DNA of 6,118 nt. Source: Methanobacteriota archaeon (GTDB taxonomy: Archaea; Thermoplasmatota; E2; DHVEG-1). The position numbers and the translations under genes were made by a program. The notes beneath the pieces are model-generated. The model searched no databases. It saw only the letters and a program-made list of their open reading frames with translations, and was not told the DNA's origin. Shown piece after piece: positions 1 to 6,118 of this stretch (the stretch's first letter is position 1; every line of letters begins with the position of its first letter). The DNA lies in assembly GCA_026394435.1 (NCBI GenBank), contig JAPKYG010000120.1, positions 1-6,118 of the forward strand, in the 5' to 3' direction.

Positions 1-1482
1 ATTGAAGAACAAAAAGGATTTGGCTGGAAAAAACAAGGAACAAAACGCATCATCTACGACCACACCAACCATGAATACGTCTTCGAAGTCATCGAACCAC
101 AACTCAACGAAGAAGAAAAACAAACAAAAAACGAAATCTCCCACCTCTTCAAAATGCTTGCAGATATTAACACATTTGATATGATCCCTGAAGAAAAGAA
201 AAAATTTTTAGAAACAACCATTGAACAAGTCATCAGCGATAACCATATCTATTTCGAAGAAGAATCCAAAGACACAATCTTTTACCATATCTTCAGAGAT
301 TTCCTTGGCTACGGACGCATCGATATCCTCATGCATGACGACGGCATCGAAGATATCTCCTGCGACGGACCAGATACCCCTATCTTCATCCACCACCGCA
401 AATACGAGGCTATCGAAACCAACATTTTTTTTGATTCAGAACCCGAACTTAACTCCTTTCTCGTTCGCCTCTGCCAGGTCTCCGGAAAACAAATATCAAT
501 TTTCTCACCAATCGTTGACGGAAAACTCCCTGACGGCTCCCGTTTACAAGCAACCCTCGCACGAACCGTCACGAAAGGATCCACCTTCACGATACGAAAA
601 TTCAAAGAGGTACCACTCACCCCTATCGACTTAATCGAATACAAATCAATGTCAACAGAAATGGCAGCCTACTTCTGGATGGCGATCGAAGACGGCGCCT
701 CGATACTCTTCTGTGGAGGAACCGCCAGCGGAAAAACCACGGCACTTAACGCCCTCATGCTGTTCATCCCTTCCTCTCATAAAATCATCTCCATCGAAGA
801 CACACGGGAAGTCAACATCCCCCATAAAAACTGGATCGCAGGAACCACCAGAAAAGGATTTGCCGCAGGTGACGAAAGCAAAACCGGAAAAGACATCGAC
901 ATGTTCGATCTCATCAGAGCAGCATTGCGACAACGACCGCGCGTAATCATCGTCGGAGAAGTCCGAGGAAAAGAAGCATACAGCCTCTTCCAAGCCATGG
1001 CGACCGGACACACCGCGTATGCCACAGTCCACGCAAGCACGATTCATACGCTTATTCAACGACTCGAAAACCCGCCCATAGAACTCCCACGGGCACTCCT
1101 CACCTCACTTGACATCATCGTCTTCCAAAACGCGGTTGACATCGGGGGAAAAATGGTCAGACGTATGACCAGCGTCACCGAGATCATCAAACTCGACACC
1201 GATACCAACCAACTCATCTTCATGGCACCGTACACTTGGATGTCCAAGACCGACGACCGCTTTGACAGCTCCGGATCAAGCAAAATCTTCAACCGCATCA
1301 AACAACAGAATGATTGGACCGACGAACAACTTCTAAAAGAACTCAACAACCGGATTCTCGTCCTTGAATGGATGCGAAAGAAAAAAATCAATTCGTATAA
1401 GAAATTCGGCAACATCATCGCCGAGTACAAGAAATTCCCTGAAAAAATCCTAGAACTCGTAAAGAGGGATACGGAAGAATGA
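1..1482 (+). CDS. Archaeal type II/IV secretion system ATPase (GspE/TadA/FlaI family), 5' end outside window
   Basis: This is a hexameric cytoplasmic ATPase that powers assembly of type IV pilus-like filaments. The frame is open from base 1, giving 493 residues here. Residues before the first internal ATG (154) already look like the family's N-domain (YVFEVIEPQL), so the gene starts upstream. Visible motifs, numbered from the window edge: EDISCDGP at 117-124; LPDGSRL at 176-182; Walker A GGTASGKT at 239-246 with K245; Asp box SIEDTRE at 264-270; Walker B region VIIVGEVRG at 315-323 with E320; His box GHTAYATVHA at 336-345. All key residues are present, so the enzyme should be active. The stop codon overlaps the start of the first T2SSF gene (ATGA), which indicates translational coupling. 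An archaellum FlaI is possible from sequence alone, but the downstream pilin-adhesin gene favours a pilus or secretion role. Confidence 0.95.
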   Translation: MEEQKGFGWKKQGTKRIIYDHTNHEYVFEVIEPQLNEEEKQTKNEISHLFKMLADINTFDMIPEEKKKFLETTIEQVISDNHIYFEEESKDTIFYHIFRDFLGYGRIDILMHDDGIEDISCDGPDTPIFIHHRKYEAIETNIFFDSEPELNSFLVRLCQVSGKQISIFSPIVDGKLPDGSRLQATLARTVTKGSTFTIRKFKEVPLTPIDLIEYKSMSTEMAAYFWMAIEDGASILFCGGTASGKTTALNALMLFIPSSHKIISIEDTREVNIPHKNWIAGTTRKGFAAGDESKTGKDIDMFDLIRAALRQRPRVIIVGEVRGKEAYSLFQAMATGHTAYATVHASTIHTLIQRLENPPIELPRALLTSLDIIVFQNAVDIGGKMVRRMTSVTEIIKLDTDTNQLIFMAPYTWMSKTDDRFDSSGSSKIFNRIKQQNDWTDEQLLKELNNRILVLEWMRKKKINSYKKFGNIIAEYKKFPEKILELVKRDTEE

Positions 1483-2342
1483 AATCGACAAAATACACGC
1501 GATTTTGTCGGCAACTCTTATCTAGCACCTTTGAAAAATTCAACGTCAGCGAGACAAGTAAAAACAACATGCTCGAAAAAGCAGACATCAGCATGGTGTA
1601 CCAAGAGTACTACTCGATGGTTCTCATGAACATCATACTTGGGTTTATCACTTCATTCTTCTCAACACTGTTCCTGTATCTTCTCGTTCCGAACAACATC
1701 ACCGCGTTACTTCTCCTGGTTGTTACCTCCATTGTTCCTGTTCTTATTGGTATGGTATACCTCCAATTACCAGCAGTTAAGGCAAAATCACGAGGAAAAA
1801 ACATTGACCGTCACCTCCCCTACGTCGCTAACTTCATCAACACGATGTCCGTTGCTGGGATTTCCCCCTCAGAAATCTTTGGTACTCTCTCCGGCATAGA
1901 ACTCTATGGTGAAGTACAAAAAGAAGCAAAGAAAATCACCACAGAAATTGAGCTCATGGGCCTTGATGCGATCACCGCATTAAAAAACGCGATAGTGATT
2001 TCCCCCTCAAGAAAATTCAAAGACTTCCTTCAGGGGATCATCGCAGTGCTCCAATCAGGTAGCGAGTTAGCCCCGTATTTTAATCGCTGCGTCGACCGAT
2101 ACATGTTCGACGATTTAGACGAACGTAAAAAAAACCTTGAGTCACTCGCCATCATGGCTGAAAGTTTCGTCACCACCGTCATCGCATTCCCCTTGTTCCT
2201 TGTGATCATCCTCTCCATTATGGGACTTACCAGCGGTGGCATCTCCTTTGATTTCCTGTACATCATCTCCCTTCTTATACTCCCCATGGCATATTTCGGA
2301 TTCTATGTGATGATGAAATCAGGGATGGGTGAAGAAGTATAA
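1479..2342 (+). CDS. Type II secretion system F (T2SSF) domain membrane protein, first of two (TadB/TadC/FlaJ-like)
   Basis: This 287-residue integral membrane protein is a likely platform subunit on which the ATPase acts. Hydrophobic segments lie at about 48-70, 74-96, 230-251 and 256-278, with a cytoplasmic helical block between the pairs. That block carries the T2SSF pattern: LPYVANFINTMSVAGISPSE at about 113-132 and LQSGSELAPYF at 191-201. The ATG overlaps the ATPase stop by 4 nt, and GAGGG at 1464-1468 sits 10 nt upstream as a plausible ribosome site. Archaeal FlaJ proteins often hold two T2SSF domains in one chain of about 550-600 residues; here they are two adjacent genes, as in TadB/TadC pairs. 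The family assignment is firm; which subtype it is cannot be settled from this window. Confidence 0.9.
   Translation: MKSTKYTRFCRQLLSSTFEKFNVSETSKNNMLEKADISMVYQEYYSMVLMNIILGFITSFFSTLFLYLLVPNNITALLLLVVTSIVPVLIGMVYLQLPAVKAKSRGKNIDRHLPYVANFINTMSVAGISPSEIFGTLSGIELYGEVQKEAKKITTEIELMGLDAITALKNAIVISPSRKFKDFLQGIIAVLQSGSELAPYFNRCVDRYMFDDLDERKKNLESLAIMAESFVTTVIAFPLFLVIILSIMGLTSGGISFDFLYIISLLILPMAYFGFYVMMKSGMGEEV
2328..2332 (+). promoter_or_regulatory. Ribosome binding site GGTGA that points to an AUA start at 2339
   Basis: GGTGA matches the archaeal anti-Shine-Dalgarno core. It lies 6 nt before the ATA at 2339-2341, which is ideal spacing, and over 100 nt before the next conventional start codon in that frame (GTG at 2441). 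No other comparable site precedes that GTG. The site therefore decides the start of the second T2SSF gene. Confidence 0.7.
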
Positions 2343-3241
2343 AGAAACTCAGAATCGTCAAAGAATACAACATCAACAGGAAATACGGAAAAGATAAAAC
2401 AATAGAGGTTATCATCGGAATTTCGGTTCTTCTTGCGTCTGTGTTCTTTGTCTTTGGATTCTTCGCTTTCATCGGTCATCCCATTATCAATGTCGGTTTT
2501 ATCCAGCCTATCGATTACCTTGTCTTCGGCGTCCTGGGTTGCATCGGACCCCTTGGCTTTTACAACTCTATGAAGCAAAAACTAAAACGCGAAATCATGG
2601 ATAAACTCCCTGACTTCCTACGAGATATCGCCAACTCCTCTGCATCAGGCATGACTATCTACGACTCCATCCAATCAGCATCCGAGGGTGATTACGGGCA
2701 GTTAACCAAAGAACTCAAAATGACGGTTGCACAGCTGTCCTGGGGCATCCCTATAGATGAAGCGTTAACAAATTTTGGGGAAAGAGTCAACACCAATGAA
2801 GTAAAACGACTCGCTATCACCATCAACAAAGCCCTGGAAATCGGTGGAAACACCTCCGCGGTCTTCAACGCAGCCGCAAAAGAACTCGACCAAATCCGAC
2901 GCGTCGAACAACAACGACGAACCGAGATGTCCATGTACAGCATCGTTATTTTCATTAGTTTTTTTGTGTTCCTCGCTGTCATCCTGGTCATCAACGGAAC
3001 CATCTTCCAGGCAATCTACGCACTTCAAGGAAAAATGGCGGGAAAAGCAATCGGAAACATCAGAATAGCAAATATTGACCCCAGCGAGGTTAAAACCATG
3101 TTCTTTACCTTTGTCTTTGTACAAAGCCTTGGCGGCGGACTGCTCGGCGGCTTCATGATGGAGGGGCGACTCTCCGGAGGCATACGCCAAGCGTTTGTCC
3201 TCGTTCTCATCTCCTTTCTCACCTTTAAAATTCTCTTCTAG
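2339..3241 (+). CDS. T2SSF domain membrane protein, second of two; probable AUA start
   Basis: This is the second platform protein, 300 residues if translation begins at the ATA of an ATAA overlap with the preceding stop. The frame is closed by TGA at 2330-2332 and has no ATG, GTG or TTG before GTG 2441. The skipped 34 codons read like an authentic N-terminus: a basic stretch (KKLRIVKEYNINRKYGKDK) leading into the first membrane helix at about 24-46. Starting at 2441 would cut that helix in half and give 266 residues. Other hydrophobic segments lie at about 56-77, 198-222, 252-275 and 283-300. The T2SSF pattern LPDFLRDIANSSASGMTIYD is at 90-109. Gene order ATPase-T2SSF-T2SSF supports a TadA-TadB-TadC-like module. 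The family is certain; the start is inferred. Confidence 0.88.
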   Translation: MKKLRIVKEYNINRKYGKDKTIEVIIGISVLLASVFFVFGFFAFIGHPIINVGFIQPIDYLVFGVLGCIGPLGFYNSMKQKLKREIMDKLPDFLRDIANSSASGMTIYDSIQSASEGDYGQLTKELKMTVAQLSWGIPIDEALTNFGERVNTNEVKRLAITINKALEIGGNTSAVFNAAAKELDQIRRVEQQRRTEMSMYSIVIFISFFVFLAVILVINGTIFQAIYALQGKMAGKAIGNIRIANIDPSEVKTMFFTFVFVQSLGGGLLGGFMMEGRLSGGIRQAFVLVLISFLTFKILF

Positions 3242-3271
3242 ATTGTCAAACCAGCATAATGTCGCGATACC

Positions 3272-3279
3272 ATTAAATA
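3272..3279 (+). promoter_or_regulatory. Possible archaeal TATA box for the pilin-like gene
   Basis: ATTAAATA sits in the short gap after the second T2SSF gene. An archaeal TATA element usually lies about 25 nt before the transcript start, which here would place that start near 3300. This fits translation from ATG 3317 but not from ATG 3284. A separate promoter would suit a pilin, which is needed in larger amounts than the motor proteins. The evidence is a short AT-rich match only. Confidence 0.35.
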
Positions 3280-3316
3280 GAGAATGACAACAGAGAAGTA
3301 CTTGTGGTTAGGAGTG

Positions 3317-5665
3317 ATGAAGAACAAGACGTTCTCTGATGATTCTTATGCAGCATCGGAAGTGATAGGTGCGATTATTCTCGTTCTTATTGCGGTCGGT
3401 GCTTTCGCCGCTATTTATTATCAAGTGTTCCCGGTGCCGCTTCCTTCTCCTGATTCACATATCAAATTAATGGGATATATTGATGACGAAAGAAACGTCA
3501 TAATAGAACACGTTGGTGGAGAGCCTCTTATTTCCTATAAAATCCTATCTGAACGCGAAAATGGACAAACAAATATGTCTGTTTATGAAAATTCACCACT
3601 GATGATAGGCGATCCTCTTCCTATCAATATATGTCTAAATGAAACAGAAAAACAGATACAAATTATCGTGTGGAGTGTACAAAAAGACGGGAGTGAACAG
3701 ATTATCTTCGATGGTATCCTCGCACCAGACGAACACCCCCCCGGGCCGGGTACATCACCCTTACTTGATCCTATGTCGATATCAACCTTACGAACTAGAA
3801 CAATTGATGAAGACCTTATTTGTTATAATTACACAATCCACCCTAACATTAATCCGATTACTTTCATCTACAATTGGATGATTGCTTCAACTGGACCGTA
3901 CACCTCACTTGCAAGAATTTTAATGCCGTTTGATACCCAGAACCCCTTCCAAACCAAAGATTATTCAGGAAATTTCTACAACGGAACCATAAACGGAGCA
4001 ACCTGGACAAACGCAGGGATTCTTGGTGGTGCGTACCAATTTGGTGGTGATGATTTCATTTCAATCCCGTACTGTTTTGAAAACAACTACATTGATAAGG
4101 TCACGGTCGAAGCATGGATAAAAACCAGTCTTACCTCAGGAACTATCATGTCGTATAACCGAAATAAATACTGGGAACTTGCGGTTACTGACGGGCGCGT
4201 TAAATGGAGTACAAATTCAAGTGATGGTGCTGCCGATATTATCGGAACCCTGCTGGTCAATGATAACACCTGGCATCTCGTTGCCGCGACCTACGACGCT
4301 TCTTTAGGGGATTGCGCCATTTATATTGACGGCAGACTCGATTCCTATAAACACGTTCATGCTGCAGGTAAACTCCTCGGCTCCGGCGATACCCCAGTTG
4401 GTGCCATTGGAAAAGGAACCGGTGTTGCAGGAAGACAAACCATCTTCTCAACCGGCTTCGAAGCACAAGATGAAAAAAATCAGTGGATAGAAAACAATGG
4501 AACCGGCGGAGCACAGCAGCAGAACTGGGTAAACCTCCGCTATGATAATTTCAACTCAGCATGGGGCAGTTATGTCCCCGGAAGCAATGGCACGTATGCT
4601 GATTGTTATCGATCTACTTCTTATAAATATGAAGGAACCTCTTCCGCATGTGTACGAGATAACAGTGGGACATCTTCAGCGTTCACGCTCACCAACAGTA
4701 TCGATATTGATACCCCCGCGTACAAATCCTTAAAGGTCGATTTCTGGTGGATGTGGCGAGGCAACGGGTGGGCAGACGGAGAAGACTGGTGGCTTCGCTA
4801 TTACAATGGAACCGCCTGGGTTACCGTCCTTGATATTAACTACCCGAGTATTTATACAAAAAGTGTCTGGTACCATACTATCGTCTACATCAATGAAAGC
4901 AACTATAGATTCCCCGTCAACATGAGACTTCGCTTCCAATGTGACGCAAGCTACGACGATGACCTTGTATATATCGATCAAATCTATATCAATGCAACAA
5001 GCTATTCAAGAATAGAATGTGATTTTACTTTACTCCCCTCAACCACGTTCACACCGTATACCGGGTCGTTTTCAATTGGTGGGTCTGGTGATTTCGATCC
5101 AGAATACGCCGCGTTCAACAGAACTGGCATTGACCTCTCAGGTTACTCAAACGTAAAAATCTCCGTATGGTACAGCTACAAAAACACAGAGAGCAATGAT
5201 TTCCTGGGATTATATTACCGAAATGGGAGCCAATGGAAACCGATTTTTGAGGTGACTGATCCTCAAATGGTCGGTGGGCAGAAACCATGGACACAAGTGC
5301 AATTCGACCTGCCAAAATCACTCACTGTACTCCGCTTACAGTTCAAATGGCGGACAACAGCGACAAACGAATACACGGGAATCGATGATCTGGAAATCAC
5401 TGGGGTACGACTCGCAGGGGAAATTAATTTCACTGGTACCCTAGACGAAGTAAAAATCTATCCCCGATTACTTACACCAGAACAGCTCTATCAGAATTAT
5501 CTTTGTACAAAAGATGGGAGCACAACGAGAAGCGTTATTGTTTCAGAAGAAATTCGTCTTGATGAAAGCTGGAAATGCCTTGTCACCCCAAATGACGGGA
5601 TGCAAGACGATGTCGCCACTGAGTCTAATATCTTATATTTAATCAATTATGGTGGAGGCGGATAA
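3317..5665 (+). CDS. Large type IV pilin-like surface protein with nested Ig-like, LamG and beta-sandwich domains
   Basis: This 782-residue protein is predicted to be exported and exposed, probably as an adhesin carried on or by a pilus. Numbering starts at ATG 3317, chosen because it gives a typical short prepilin leader and has AGGAG just upstream (only 2 nt away, so imperfect). ATG 3284, in the same frame, would add 11 residues but lies 4 nt after the possible TATA box. Layout: leader MKNKTFSDDSYA with a likely prepilin cleavage near residue 12; SEVIGAI helix at 14-36, as in archaeal Pilin_N/DUF1628 proteins; beta-rich pilin-like head to about 135; Pro/Gly linker at 140-149; first Ig-like half at 153-201; LamG at 202-369 (DYSGN, NGTINGATW, VEAWIKT, WHLVAATYD, IYIDGRLDS); inserted region at 370-702; final LamG strand FTGTLDEVKIYPRLLTPEQL at 705-724; second Ig-like half at 729-775 with WKCLVTPNDG. 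Thirteen N-X-S/T sequons suggest glycosylation. The ligand is unknown. Confidence 0.88.
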   Translation: MKNKTFSDDSYAASEVIGAIILVLIAVGAFAAIYYQVFPVPLPSPDSHIKLMGYIDDERNVIIEHVGGEPLISYKILSERENGQTNMSVYENSPLMIGDPLPINICLNETEKQIQIIVWSVQKDGSEQIIFDGILAPDEHPPGPGTSPLLDPMSISTLRTRTIDEDLICYNYTIHPNINPITFIYNWMIASTGPYTSLARILMPFDTQNPFQTKDYSGNFYNGTINGATWTNAGILGGAYQFGGDDFISIPYCFENNYIDKVTVEAWIKTSLTSGTIMSYNRNKYWELAVTDGRVKWSTNSSDGAADIIGTLLVNDNTWHLVAATYDASLGDCAIYIDGRLDSYKHVHAAGKLLGSGDTPVGAIGKGTGVAGRQTIFSTGFEAQDEKNQWIENNGTGGAQQQNWVNLRYDNFNSAWGSYVPGSNGTYADCYRSTSYKYEGTSSACVRDNSGTSSAFTLTNSIDIDTPAYKSLKVDFWWMWRGNGWADGEDWWLRYYNGTAWVTVLDINYPSIYTKSVWYHTIVYINESNYRFPVNMRLRFQCDASYDDDLVYIDQIYINATSYSRIECDFTLLPSTTFTPYTGSFSIGGSGDFDPEYAAFNRTGIDLSGYSNVKISVWYSYKNTESNDFLGLYYRNGSQWKPIFEVTDPQMVGGQKPWTQVQFDLPKSLTVLRLQFKWRTTATNEYTGIDDLEITGVRLAGEINFTGTLDEVKIYPRLLTPEQLYQNYLCTKDGSTTRSVIVSEEIRLDESWKCLVTPNDGMQDDVATESNILYLINYGGGG
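4424..5422 (+). other. Inserted region inside the LamG domain: two related beta-sandwich units
   Basis: Residues 370-702 of the pilin-like protein interrupt LamG just before its last strand. Unit 1 (about 375-560, bases 4439-4996) starts with FSTGFE and ends LRFQCDASYDDDLVYIDQIYI. Unit 2 (about 568-697, bases 5018-5407) ends LRLQFKWRTTATNEYTGIDD followed by LEI. Both share the order: Y-x-x-(L/V)-K-(V/I)-x-(F/V)-W, then LRYYNGTAW or LYYRNGSQW, then an LRLxF strand and a closing ID-x-(I/L)-x-I strand. They look like MAM-type or other jelly-roll carbohydrate-binding folds, which is an inference. Unit 1 has a marked aromatic cluster (FWWMWRGNGW and DWWLRYY, 477-496) that could be a binding face. 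Confidence 0.6.
5651..5658 (+). promoter_or_regulatory. Ribosome binding site for the secreted protein gene, inside the preceding gene
   Basis: GGTGGAGG lies 10 nt before ATG 5669. It is made by the glycine codons that end the pilin-like protein (four Gly before TAA), so one stretch serves as both coding tail and ribosome site. It supports ATG 5669 as the start and translational linkage of the two genes. Confidence 0.65.
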
Positions 5666-5668
5666 GAG

Positions 5669-6118
5669 ATGAACAAAAAAATAACTACAATCGGGATCAC
5701 CTTCCTGCTGGTGTTTCTCGTTTTCGTAGCAATTTCCCCAGAGCCGGTGAACGCAGGTTCGTATGATGGCCATGATCTTGCGGTTGCCTTACTTGCGAAT
5801 CAATCAACACTCATTAGTTCTCAATATTGGGATAGAGATACCGGTGGACATCGACAAGCGGTAGCTCTCGCCTCGCGAGGAAACCTTATCCCAACCGATG
5901 GATCAACATTCGCATTGTTTAGTACAGGACGCGCAGATCTTGTTCTCGCCACCTCAAACGGACTGAACCCTGGGAACGAACGCGGAAACTGGTACCAAGG
6001 AGGACAATATGGAAACCCACGAGACGAAGCAAATCTGCAACTCCAACTCCTCGTTCCCCAATACATGCATTATCTTTACTACGATGTTCAATTCTTCACG
6101 GTTGAATACCCGGATTAT
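5669..6118 (+). CDS. Sec-exported surface protein, choice-of-anchor-like domain, 3' end outside window
   Basis: Exactly 150 codons are visible and the frame is still open at the window end. The N-terminus is a classical signal peptide: MNKK, a hydrophobic core at about 8-22 (GITFLLVFLVFVAIS), then a likely cleavage after VNA at residue 29. The exported part contains GHDLAVALLA, PTDGSTFALFSTGRAD at 75-90 and a region rich in G, N and aromatic residues (GNWYQGGQYGNPRDEA), then YMHYLYYDVQFFTVEYPDY at the edge. The pattern resembles the start of choice-of-anchor (L-like) domains of secreted archaeal and bacterial proteins, whose C-termini carry varied anchors; the C-terminus here is not visible. 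It follows the pilin-like gene by 3 nt and is almost certainly cotranscribed with it. Export by Sec, not by the prepilin route, is expected. The molecular function is unknown. Confidence 0.8.
   Translation, partial: MNKKITTIGITFLLVFLVFVAISPEPVNAGSYDGHDLAVALLANQSTLISSQYWDRDTGGHRQAVALASRGNLIPTDGSTFALFSTGRADLVLATSNGLNPGNERGNWYQGGQYGNPRDEANLQLQLLVPQYMHYLYYDVQFFTVEYPDY

Noticed and set aside
2..184. Small + strand frame starting at TTG, rich in Lys, Ser, Thr and Asn
   Set aside because: It overlaps the ATPase frame, which continues to base 1 with family-like sequence. The low-complexity translation is what an out-of-frame reading of A-rich coding DNA gives.
652..1514. Several long minus-strand frames opposite the ATPase (652-1059, 777-1040, 1056-1514)
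   Set aside because: They lie antisense to well-conserved ATPase motifs, have odd Cys/Ser/Arg-rich compositions, no recognisable domain, and no ribosome site that I trust.
3207..3239. Pyrimidine-rich end of the second T2SSF gene as a transcription terminator
   Set aside because: It is coding sequence for the last membrane helix (Val/Leu/Phe codons are T-rich), has no long uninterrupted T-tract, and no stem-loop precedes it.
1..3241. Archaellum (fla/arl) locus
   Set aside because: No FlaH-like gene or archaellin is seen, the FlaJ-type domains are in two genes, and the client next door is a large LamG pilin-like protein. A pilus or secretion module fits better, although upstream genes are not visible.
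3736..3750. Run of seven C followed by GGGCCGGG, considered as a phase-variation tract or terminator hairpin
   Set aside because: It encodes the His-Pro-Pro-Gly-Pro-Gly linker in frame with good sequence on both sides. It is a single short tract with no T-run after it, so there is no real support for either role.

Overview
This window looks archaeal. It holds four protein genes and one short regulatory gap, all on the + strand, and almost every base is coding. The archaeal signs are a GspE/FlaI-type secretion ATPase followed by two T2SSF membrane proteins, a pilin-like N-terminus with the SEVIGAI signature, purine-rich GGTGA/GGAGG ribosome sites and a TATA-like box upstream of the pilin gene. 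A euryarchaeal or Thermoplasmatota-like source is my guess from the style of these proteins; the sequence does not prove it.

Layout: (1) positions 1-1482 hold the 3' part of the ATPase gene. Its frame is open from the first base, so its true start lies upstream of the window. (2) 1479-2342 encodes a first T2SSF (TadB/TadC/FlaJ-like) membrane protein and overlaps the ATPase gene by ATGA. (3) 2339-3241 encodes a second T2SSF protein. Its natural start appears to be an AUA codon in an ATAA overlap, placed 6 nt after a GGTGA ribosome site; the first conventional start codon, GTG at 2441, would cut through the first membrane helix. (4) After a 75-nt gap with a possible TATA box, 3317-5665 encodes a very large pilin-like surface protein of about 782 residues. 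(5) 5669-6118, running off the window, encodes a Sec-exported protein resembling choice-of-anchor domain proteins.

Working model: the ATPase and the two membrane proteins form the motor and platform of a type IV pilus-like machine. The pilin-like protein is a probable client, with a short type IV prepilin leader and hydrophobic helix followed by an exported adhesin-like region. That region seems to be nested: an Ig-like domain is interrupted by a LamG/concanavalin-like domain, which is itself interrupted by two related beta-sandwich units. The last gene, 3 nt downstream, is probably cotranscribed and may supply a partner surface protein.

I saw no tRNA, rRNA, CRISPR array, insertion sequence or attachment site. 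No stretch longer than 300 bases lacks a gene.
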